Positions 13,502 through 19,518 of a stretch of 19,518 bases of DNA are shown here, in pieces (the first letter of the stretch is position 1; each line of letters starts with the position of its first letter). The notes below the pieces were generated by a model, which saw nothing but the letters and a program-made list of their open reading frames with translations, ran no database searches and had not been told where the DNA came from. Position numbers and translations under genes: made by a program. Source of the DNA: Limiplasma sp036652695 (GTDB taxonomy: Bacteria > Bacillota > Clostridia > Christensenellales > Aristaeellaceae); NCBI GenBank assembly GCA_036652695.1, contig JAVVVJ010000054.1, forward strand, positions 1 through 19,518, written 5' to 3'.

Positions 13502-14225
13502 GGATGAGCGGAGTATCCTCAAGCTGCTTCGAACCATCCTCACCGCCAACGGGTATGATGTTATTGAGGCGGAAACCGGCGCGGAGGCGCAATCCATGAT
13601 TACCTCCCACTGCCCGGAGCTGATTTTGCTGGATCTGGGTCTGCCCGATATGGATGGCAGCAGCCTGCTGCAAGCCGTGCGCAAATGGACGGCTACGCCG
13701 ATTATTGTGGTATCGGCGCGCACGCATGAGCTGGATAAGGTGGAGGCCATTGATTTTGGCGCGGATGATTACATCACCAAGCCGTTTGGCACGTCGGAAT
13801 TGCTTGCGCGCATCCGCATGGCGCTGCGGCATACCAACGCCGCAAGTGAAAACGGGCAGATCGCGCGCCTTGGCAAGTTTCAAAGCGGCGGCCTGATGAT
13901 TGATTATAACAAATATCGCGCCTATGTGGACGGCGTGGACGCGCAGCTTACGCAGGGCGAATACCGCATTGTGGCGCTGCTGGGCAAATTCGCGGGTCGC
14001 GTGCTCACCTATGATTTTATTATGAAGGAGCTTTGGGGCCCCTGCAATAAGACGGATAACAAAATTCTTCGCGTCAACATGGCCAACATCCGCCGAAAGA
14101 TCGAAAAAACGCCAGCCTCCCCGAAGTACATCTTCACGGAGGTTGGCGTGGGCTACCGCATGGCGGAGGGGGATGAGGAAGCGGGCGAGGGCGAGCGGGC
14201 GGGAGCGCCGCCTTGGCAGGCGTAA
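13476..14225 (+). CDS. KdpE-like response regulator (OmpR/PhoB family)
   Basis: This 249-aa protein has a receiver domain with the acidic pair Asp10-Glu11, phospho-acceptor Asp53 in LLDLGLPDMDG, Ser80 and Lys102 (ITKPF). A winged-helix DNA-binding domain follows: LTQGEYRIVALLGKFAGRVL, LWGP, and FTEVGVGYRM, closely like E. coli KdpE in this region. The last 20 residues are an acidic and Gly/Ala-rich extension. The ATG at 13476 is chosen over 13470 because GGAG (13465-13468) is 7 bases away rather than 1. The gene starts inside the kinase gene, so the pair is translationally coupled. It ends only 4 bases from the convergent hydrolase gene with no visible terminator between them. Confidence 0.93.
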   Translation: MAIKILIVEDERSILKLLRTILTANGYDVIEAETGAEAQSMITSHCPELILLDLGLPDMDGSSLLQAVRKWTATPIIVVSARTHELDKVEAIDFGADDYITKPFGTSELLARIRMALRHTNAASENGQIARLGKFQSGGLMIDYNKYRAYVDGVDAQLTQGEYRIVALLGKFAGRVLTYDFIMKELWGPCNKTDNKILRVNMANIRRKIEKTPASPKYIFTEVGVGYRMAEGDEEAGEGERAGAPPWQA

Positions 14226-14229
14226 CCCC

Positions 14230-14949
14230 TCAAACCGCGCCGATGAGCGGCACGCGCAGACGCGGCATGGAACGGTCAGCCGCCGCTGCCTGCAAAACCG
14301 CATCCGAAATCACGCGGTGACCCTCGTCATTGGGATGAATGCCATCCACGCACATGAGCTGCTCATAGTTGGGCTGCGCCAGAAATACATCCCGCAAATC
14401 CAACAGCTTACAATAGGCGGCTGCGGCTACGGCGCGCATGGCGTTCGCGTAGCGCTCCTGCCAGCGGTAAATATGATAGACGTCGCCCAGCGCGTGCAAC
14501 ACGTGATCGGCATCCAGCCCGCGCGTTACCCAAGCGAAGTAGCGCGGAGCGTGCAGCGGCAGCGGCGTTGCCAATAGCGGCTGCATGCCGCGCGCCCGCA
14601 CCGCGTCCACAAGCGCGCGAAGCGTCCGCGCATATTGCTCCAGCGACACGGCGGGCGTGATGGGTTCATCGGGGCATGCGGCTACGTGCGCCCAGTTGAG
14701 GTCGCAATCGTTGCCGCCAAACTCGATGGCGCAAAGCGCGCCGGGCACCGGCGTGAATTTTTCAAAGCTCTCCAGCCCCTTGAGCACCGTAGCGCCCATG
14801 CTGGCGTGGTTTTCCACCTTGCAATCCAGCCCGGCCTGCAAACGGTTGGTGCAGCGCTCGCGGGAAATCGCGTAGCGACCCTTTGCCTCGTTGTAAATAA
14901 CACCGCGAGCTAGTGAGTCTCCCCATACGTGGATTTCAGAATACATCAT
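14230..14949 (-). CDS. SGNH/GDSL-family hydrolase
   Basis: This 239-aa protein carries the four blocks of the SGNH esterase fold: GDS with nucleophile Ser12 (VWGDSLARG), a Gly in SMGATVLKG (Gly52), FGGND with Asn80, and DGIHPND with Asp202 and His205. There is no signal peptide, so it should act in the cytosol on an ester, possibly removing acyl groups from sugars or lysophospholipids; the substrate cannot be read off. The ATG at 14949 is preferred to the TTG at 14955 because AGGG is about 9 bases upstream. It has its own promoter (14986-15013), divergent from the DUF1836 gene, and is convergent with the response regulator gene. Confidence 0.9.
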   Translation of the reverse strand: MMYSEIHVWGDSLARGVIYNEAKGRYAISRERCTNRLQAGLDCKVENHASMGATVLKGLESFEKFTPVPGALCAIEFGGNDCDLNWAHVAACPDEPITPAVSLEQYARTLRALVDAVRARGMQPLLATPLPLHAPRYFAWVTRGLDADHVLHALGDVYHIYRWQERYANAMRAVAAAAYCKLLDLRDVFLAQPNYEQLMCVDGIHPNDEGHRVISDAVLQAAAADRSMPRLRVPLIGAV

Positions 14950-14970
14950 ACGCAACCACCCTCACTTAAT

Positions 14971-14987
14971 CTAGTAATCAAAACTAG
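14971..14987. promoter_or_regulatory. Inverted repeat at the hydrolase start site (candidate operator)
   Basis: CTAGT (14971-14975) and ACTAG (14983-14987) are separated by 7 AT-rich bases and span the predicted start point and the edge of the -10 box of the hydrolase promoter. Short arms make chance possible. Confidence 0.35.
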
Positions 14988-15013
14988 TATATAACATATT
15001 GCGAGCGTGTCAA
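14986..15013 (-). promoter_or_regulatory. Promoter of the SGNH hydrolase gene
   Basis: On the minus strand TTGACA (15008-15013) and TATACT (14986-14991) are 16 bases apart. Predicted start near 14979, about 30 bases before the ATG. Confidence 0.78.
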
Positions 15014-15031
15014 GCGCTTTTGAAAATTTTG

Positions 15032-15060
15032 TTGCGCACATTTGGGTGATGTGTTACAAT
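15032..15060 (+). promoter_or_regulatory. Promoter of the DUF1836/GNAT/membrane protein operon
   Basis: TTGCGC (15032-15037) and TACAAT (15055-15060) are 17 bases apart, with a TG one base before the -10 box (extended -10). The predicted start near 15067 leaves only about 14 bases of leader and places the AAGGAG ribosome binding site (15067-15072) at the very 5' end of the mRNA. Confidence 0.65.
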
Positions 15061-15080
15061 ACCGCCAAGGAGTGATAGGA

Positions 15081-15584
15081 ATGCAACATAAGCCACAAGC
15101 AGCGTTTGCCGCGAGGTTGGCGGAATATGCGCCCCTACCGTGGGAACAAATCCCCGATTTGGGGCTGTATATGGATCAGGTGCTTACGTTTATCGAACGC
15201 CAATGTCGCACGCTCTACGCGCCGGGAGAGCGTGTTTTTACGCCCGCCATGGTGAACAACTATGTAAAGCAGGGGCTGGTGAGCCGCCCGGACGGCAAAA
15301 AATACGGGCGTGAGCAGCTTGCCCAGCTGTTGATGATTTGCGTGCTCAAGCAAGCCACCTCTGGCGAGGGCATGAAACGCCTGCTGACGCCCGGCGCGGG
15401 CGAAGCGGTTCAGGCGCTGTACTCGCATTTTTGCGCTACGCAGACGGCGGTTTTCCACACGCTGGCGGAGGAGCTTCCTTTGCCCTCCGCTATGACCTGC
15501 GCCGTGCGCAACGCGGCGTACCATCTTTTATGCAACGAGCTTTTGACTATGCCTGAGCAGACCCCGGAGGAAGCAGACGCATGA
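15081..15584 (+). CDS. DUF1836 protein, probable DNA-binding regulator
   Basis: This 167-aa protein matches the Firmicute DUF1836 family, whose members contain a MerR-like helix-turn-helix. The diagnostic stretch is TPAMVNNYVKQGLVSRP followed by DGKKYGREQLAQLLMICVLKQ (residues about 54-91). The C-terminal part is helical and ends acidic. The start at 15081 has AAGGAG 8 bases upstream; an in-frame GTG at 15042 lies before the predicted transcription start. Its stop codon overlaps the ATG of the acetyltransferase gene (ATGA). A regulator at the head of the operon may control its own promoter and perhaps the divergent hydrolase. Confidence 0.85.
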   Translation: MQHKPQAAFAARLAEYAPLPWEQIPDLGLYMDQVLTFIERQCRTLYAPGERVFTPAMVNNYVKQGLVSRPDGKKYGREQLAQLLMICVLKQATSGEGMKRLLTPGAGEAVQALYSHFCATQTAVFHTLAEELPLPSAMTCAVRNAAYHLLCNELLTMPEQTPEEADA

Positions 15585-16126
15585 AACAGAGAAAGGCCAC
15601 TGCTTTGCGCGGGCTGGTGCTTCGCCAGATGATCCCGGAGGATGTGGAGGCGATGCTTGCCCTGCAAGCGCGCGTGCTTGCCGCCTTGCCAGACCCCTCG
15701 TGGTATGTGCCATCGGATCGGCAGGAGTTCACCGAGGCGCTGGAAGCGCGCGATGCCTTTGGCTACTATGATGGCGGCGTGCTGGCGGGCTTTGCGGAGA
15801 TCACGCCCGCGAGTGCGCGGGGGGAGCGCGGCTACGCCCTGAAGCTTAACGAGCCGACGCGGGACACCTTTGATTTTCATGATGTGATGGTGGGGCCGGA
15901 CTATCGCGGCAGGGGGATTCATACCGCCTTTTTGAGCCTGTTTAGCGAAATGGTGCGCGGCCTTGACGGCCGAGCGATCTATGCGACGGTCGATCCCGGC
16001 AACGCGCCTTCCTACCGCAACTTTGAGCGCGCCGGCTATGCGCTTGTGGTGATCAAGCCTGCCTACGATGGCAGACTGCGCCGCTTTTATCGGCTAACGC
16101 TTCCTGCAAAGGAGGAAACCCTATGA
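15581..16126 (+). CDS. GNAT-family N-acetyltransferase
   Basis: This 181-aa protein shows the acetyl-CoA binding motif A, HDVMVGPDYRGRGIHTAFL (100-118; the Arg/Gln-x-x-Gly-x-Gly pattern is RGRG at 109-112), and motif B, NAPSYRNFERAGYALV (141-156). The family transfers acetyl groups from acetyl-CoA to amines on small molecules or proteins; the acceptor is unknown. It starts with ATGA overlapping the DUF1836 stop and has GGAGGA upstream inside that gene. Its own stop overlaps the next ATG in the same way, so the three genes are coupled. No signal peptide is present, so it acts in the cytosol. Confidence 0.92.
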   Translation: MKQRKATALRGLVLRQMIPEDVEAMLALQARVLAALPDPSWYVPSDRQEFTEALEARDAFGYYDGGVLAGFAEITPASARGERGYALKLNEPTRDTFDFHDVMVGPDYRGRGIHTAFLSLFSEMVRGLDGRAIYATVDPGNAPSYRNFERAGYALVVIKPAYDGRLRRFYRLTLPAKEETL

Positions 16127-17877
16127 AACGCTTGACGAACCGCGCCAACCAGAGCCTGCCCGTGTGGGCGGCGTGGCTTGCGGGCGCGTGCCTCGCTACG
16201 GCAATGCTGGCGGGGGCGTGCCTCTTTGGCGATCTGCGCTACGCGAATAATGATGATACCTATCTTTTGCGCGCGATGATGGGCTATGCCCCCGGGGGGC
16301 TGCCGACGTTTAACATGTGCCTGCAAGCGCCGCTGCTCTATCCGCTGCGGTGGCTGGCGACGGGCTTTCCGGGCGTTGCGTGGTTCAGCTATTTACAGCT
16401 GGCGCTGCTATGGCTGGCAAGCACGGTGGTGGTCAAAAGCCTGATGCTGCGCTTTGCTCGCATGGGTCATTCGGCGTGGCTGGGGCTTGGCGCGGGGTTG
16501 CTGTTCCTTGTGGTATATGCGGTTACGTACTGCTGCCGCGTTACGTTCACGGTAACGGCGGGGCTTTTGGGCGCGGCGGCTGTGGCGCAGACGCTTAACG
16601 TGGATACGCGGGAGGGGAGCGGCGGGCAAATCATGCGCGGCATGGGGCTTGCGCTGCTGCTGGCGGTGCTTGCGTACTCGCTGCGCCCGGTAACGGCGCT
16701 GCCGATCCTCGCGTTTTGCGGGCTGGGGTTTGTGGTGGTTGGCGCGGAGGGCATGGGGCAGCGCCGTGCGTGCATAAAGCCGCTCGCGCTTTCGGCGGCG
16801 ATGGTGGCGGTGGTATTTGGCGCGCTCGTTGGGCTTCGCGCGGTTGAGGTCAAAGCCCAAGGAATGGGCGATTACCTCGCGTGGCAGGACGCGAGCGCCG
16901 CCGTGATGGATTATACGGGGCTTGGCGATTTGCCGGATGAGCTGCTACACGAAATCGGCTGGAGCAAGAACGAGCTTGCCCTTGTGAACGATTGGTATTT
17001 TATGGACGAGAACATCACCGTGGAGGCCTTTGACAAGATTGCTGCCTTTCAGGCCGCACAGACCCATGAGCGCATGGGTGCACGGCTTTCGCGCGGCATG
17101 GGGCTGCTCACGCAGTTTGGGCAGAAGGAGCCGTTGGCCACGCGCTCGCTTTGGATATTGGCGGCGGTGGCGGCGCTTTGTGCGCTGGGGCTTTGCCTGC
17201 GCAAGGAGCGGCGCATGCCGGGTGTACTTGGCCTTTGCGCAGGCGTGCCGCTCACGGCGGGCTTGCTGCTCTATTTGGCGGTGCAGGGGCGGCTGCCCCT
17301 GCGTGCGGTGATGATGACGGCGCTGCCCGCCGCCGGGCTGTGCTTTGGGCTGCTGCCCGCGTGCCTGCCATGTGAAAAAAGCCGCGGCAGGCGCTGGATG
17401 GTGGGGCTGGCGGCGTGCGCTTGCGTGGCGCTTGCGGCATGGTATGCCGTGCCCGCCATGCGTGCGCTTGCGCCCGCGCCCGTTACGGAGGAGATGGAGA
17501 CCGTGAATGCCTATGCCGACATGGACGAGTTTGCGCTGGATAACCCGGAGCTGCTGCTGATTGCGGATTCCACCTTGGTGGGCGACCTGCGCATGTTTCC
17601 GGATACGTCCATGGGCATCCCCACAAACCTGCTGTATTGGGGCGGTTGGGGCGCACGCTCCGCCGAATACATGGCGCAGCTCGCGGCCTTTGGCATTGAT
17701 GGCGCCGCCATGGACGCGACCATTTTTTTGCGCGACGATGTGCGGCTGCTGCGCGGCATGCTGGACCCGCCGCCGATGCTGCTATACAATTACTTGAATG
17801 AAAAGGTCGCGGCGGATTATATGCCGGACGTTGACTGGGGAGGCATTCATAGCTTCTGCTTTTATTCGCTGGAATAG
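16123..17877 (+). CDS. Polytopic membrane protein, possibly GT-C-like glycosyltransferase
   Basis: This 584-aa protein has about ten hydrophobic spans: one at about 13-36, several from 85 to 240, and a further group from 340 to 450. A soluble region lies at about 240-340 and a C-terminal one at about 455-584. The first extracytoplasmic loop begins with ANNDDTYLLR (Asp44-Asp45) soon after span 1, the position where GT-C-fold glycosyltransferases carry their catalytic acidic residue. I do not recognise a named family with certainty; DUF6056-like or dolichol-phosphate-mannosyltransferase-like proteins are the nearest thought. The start overlaps the acetyltransferase stop (ATGA), with AAAGGAGG 7 bases upstream. 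It ends 19 bases from a convergent membrane protein with a similar layout, and no terminator is visible between them. Confidence 0.7.
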   Translation: MKRLTNRANQSLPVWAAWLAGACLATAMLAGACLFGDLRYANNDDTYLLRAMMGYAPGGLPTFNMCLQAPLLYPLRWLATGFPGVAWFSYLQLALLWLASTVVVKSLMLRFARMGHSAWLGLGAGLLFLVVYAVTYCCRVTFTVTAGLLGAAAVAQTLNVDTREGSGGQIMRGMGLALLLAVLAYSLRPVTALPILAFCGLGFVVVGAEGMGQRRACIKPLALSAAMVAVVFGALVGLRAVEVKAQGMGDYLAWQDASAAVMDYTGLGDLPDELLHEIGWSKNELALVNDWYFMDENITVEAFDKIAAFQAAQTHERMGARLSRGMGLLTQFGQKEPLATRSLWILAAVAALCALGLCLRKERRMPGVLGLCAGVPLTAGLLLYLAVQGRLPLRAVMMTALPAAGLCFGLLPACLPCEKSRGRRWMVGLAACACVALAAWYAVPAMRALAPAPVTEEMETVNAYADMDEFALDNPELLLIADSTLVGDLRMFPDTSMGIPTNLLYWGGWGARSAEYMAQLAAFGIDGAAMDATIFLRDDVRLLRGMLDPPPMLLYNYLNEKVAADYMPDVDWGGIHSFCFYSLE

Positions 17878-17896
17878 CGCGCCGCTTGACCGCCCC

Positions 17897-19426
17897 CTAT
17901 TGGGCTTCCTCAAAAAGCTCAAAATACCATTTCATATAGCGCACGCGGCCATAGATGCCCTGAAAGGGAAGCTTATCGCTTTTGAACACATAGGGTTGGC
18001 TGGCAAGGGGCTGCACGGCAACAACATCGCTGTCCGTGACGCGGATGTATTCCTGCCGCACGGACATTTCTTGCCGGAAGCGTGCGGCCTCGCCAGTCAC
18101 AAGGCTTTGAAGCGCACTGACCGATGCCGTGTTCATGATGGTGTACTCAAACCCGCCAAAGCATGTGAGCGCAATGCAGAGCGCGAGGTACAGCGCGCCG
18201 AAGCGCTGGCCGAGGTTTTCGCAGGCCAGCAGCAGATGCCCCTCCGTTTTGCGCTCCCGGCGGCGCTCCAACAGCCGGATCAGCGCGCCTTGGGCATAGA
18301 GCGCGCTTGCGATGACCGCAATGAGGAAATAGAAGTAGATCACATTGAGGTAGCGCTCTGTGGCATAGCCAAAGCCGGTGTAAATGCCGGGGGCTAAGGC
18401 GCTTGCGAACAGGCCGTAGAACATCACAAAAAACCAGAACGGGAAGCGGAAGGAAAAGCGGCTTTCCTTGAGGGGCTTCCATAGCGTGGGCAGCAGCAGG
18501 AGCAGCATGCCAAGCAGCTGCGGCGAAAGCCAGCCGCCCGCCAGATCAAACGAATCCAGCATGGCTGTGAGCACGGTGCGCAAAGGGGATACGGTATCGC
18601 CTGTACGCTCCTGCCGCAAAGCAACGCCCGGCGCGGCGGCGCTGATCGCAAACGAGAGCAAAAAGAAGCATAGCGCACAAAGCAGCGCCCAGCGATTGGG
18701 CGCTTTTTTGACATGCGCCGCAACGGTCAGCAGCAGCAGCAACACAAACGCGCCCAGCGCCGGGCCGTAAAAGCTGCCGCCCAGCATGAAGCCGCAAAGC
18801 GTGAGCAGCGCCCCGCGAAGGAGCGCGCGCTTGCGGGGCTGCGGCGCGCAGAGGCGAATGCTCAACCCAAGCGCCTGCATCAGCGTGCAGGCCGCCACGG
18901 TGTACATGCCGCCGTTATGCCAGTACACGCTGTAGCCTATGCCGGGCATGAACTGTAGCACCAGCACCAGCACAGCCGTGTACACAATCCAAAAAGCCGC
19001 CCTGCCCGCATGAAGCAGCACGCCCGTAACGCCCTTTACCAGATAGCCCACCGATAGGCACAGGAGCGCCAGCAAAAACCAGCTGCTCAAAAAATACAGC
19101 CGGATATCAAAAACCATGGGCGTTAAGCCAAAGAAGAACGTGGAGACAAAATTGCCCTGCCAGGTTTCGTAAATTTCCACCGTCTTGAGCCAGATCGCCT
19201 TGAGTGCCTCCCAAAGCGAGCCGGTATGAAGCCAAGCATCGGCGGCTTTGAGGGTGAATGCGAAATCGTCATCGGCGGGGTAATTATAGAGCGCGATGAT
19301 CACCAGCGGGAGCAGCATCAGCGCGACAAGCACCGCGCAGGCGATGGCGAGCGTCCTTTGCGAAACGCTCTTTTCCGTAAAGAAGGAGGAACTGCGCCTT
19401 TGAAGACGCGCGATGGCCTTTTGCAT
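17897..19426 (-). CDS. Polytopic membrane protein, DUF6056/GT-C-like
   Basis: This 509-aa protein has about eleven spans. The first lies at about 26-47 and is followed at once by NYPADDDFAF (Asp52-54), the acidic first-loop motif seen in DUF6056 and GT-C glycosyltransferase-like proteins. VYWHNGGMYT and FGYATERYLN are other likely extracytoplasmic segments. The C-terminal 60 residues are hydrophilic. The start at 19426 has AAGGAG 8 bases upstream. Role inferred: transfer of a lipid-linked sugar to a cell-surface polymer or lipid; no substrate is indicated. It is a single-gene unit with its own promoter (19463-19471), convergent with the 584-aa membrane protein. Confidence 0.75.
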   Translation of the reverse strand: MQKAIARLQRRSSSFFTEKSVSQRTLAIACAVLVALMLLPLVIIALYNYPADDDFAFTLKAADAWLHTGSLWEALKAIWLKTVEIYETWQGNFVSTFFFGLTPMVFDIRLYFLSSWFLLALLCLSVGYLVKGVTGVLLHAGRAAFWIVYTAVLVLVLQFMPGIGYSVYWHNGGMYTVAACTLMQALGLSIRLCAPQPRKRALLRGALLTLCGFMLGGSFYGPALGAFVLLLLLTVAAHVKKAPNRWALLCALCFFLLSFAISAAAPGVALRQERTGDTVSPLRTVLTAMLDSFDLAGGWLSPQLLGMLLLLLPTLWKPLKESRFSFRFPFWFFVMFYGLFASALAPGIYTGFGYATERYLNVIYFYFLIAVIASALYAQGALIRLLERRRERKTEGHLLLACENLGQRFGALYLALCIALTCFGGFEYTIMNTASVSALQSLVTGEAARFRQEMSVRQEYIRVTDSDVVAVQPLASQPYVFKSDKLPFQGIYGRVRYMKWYFELFEEAQ

Positions 19427-19462
19427 GGAAAACGCTCCTTTGTGCTTGATGGTTCGCTTTCC

Positions 19463-19471
19463 AGTATAGCA
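19463..19471 (-). promoter_or_regulatory. Extended -10 promoter of the DUF6056-like gene
   Basis: On the minus strand the element reads TGCTATACT (-10 box 19463-19468). The -35 region at 17 bases (TTTTGC) is weak. Predicted start near 19456, about 30 bases before the ATG. Confidence 0.6.
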
Positions 19472-19518
19472 CAAATCATGCCTTCGCAAAAGACGCTTGA
19501 CTTTTCGGCTATCTGTCT

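Overview
The window looks like chromosomal DNA from a fairly GC-rich anaerobic Firmicute (class Clostridia in the broad sense). This rests on a full-length RNase Y, DUF1540 and DUF1836 proteins, strong AAGGAGG-type ribosome binding sites, sigma-A promoters, and CUT1 sugar-transporter genes without their own ATPase gene. I see no rRNA, tRNA, CRISPR array, transposase or phage genes. Assignments come from reading motifs in the sequence and from memory of the families; no database search was run.

Region 1 (108-5511, minus strand) is one apparent operon with a near-consensus promoter (TTGACA-N17-TAGACT) whose -35 box sits inside a 16-base palindrome. It encodes, in order, an unrecognised 134-aa protein, a Syd-like (SUKH-superfamily-like) protein, an unrecognised 724-aa protein with three 28-residue tandem repeats and a basic tail, a soluble TraD/VirD4-type ATPase whose Walker B Glu and sensor Gln look replaced, and deoxyribose-phosphate aldolase (deoC). 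The operon closes with an intrinsic terminator. There are no relaxase or mating-pore genes. This is the most unusual part of the window and the best candidate for an undescribed system.

Region 2 (5570-7664, plus strand) starts at a perfect TTGACA-N17-TATAAT promoter, followed by about 335 bases of non-coding, structured-looking sequence ending in an intrinsic terminator, then rny (RNase Y) with its own terminator. The non-coding part is either a stand-alone RNA or an attenuating leader of rny.

Region 3 (7697-10826, plus) is a sugar ABC transporter operon: a secreted binding protein without a lipobox and two permeases. Region 4 (10848-12166) holds a small cysteine-rich DUF1540 protein (minus), an inositol-monophosphatase-family enzyme (plus), and a 44-aa single-span membrane protein (minus).

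Region 5 (12315-14225, plus) is a KdpD/KdpE-like two-component system lacking the usual cytoplasmic KdpD sensor part and with no kdpFABC nearby. Region 6 (14230-14949, minus) is an SGNH hydrolase, divergent from an operon (15081-17877, plus) of a DUF1836 regulator, a GNAT acetyltransferase and a polytopic membrane protein. These three are joined by coupled or overlapping ends. Region 7 (17897-19426, minus) is a second large polytopic membrane protein, convergent with the first; both carry an Asp-rich first extracytoplasmic loop and may be GT-C-like glycosyltransferases.
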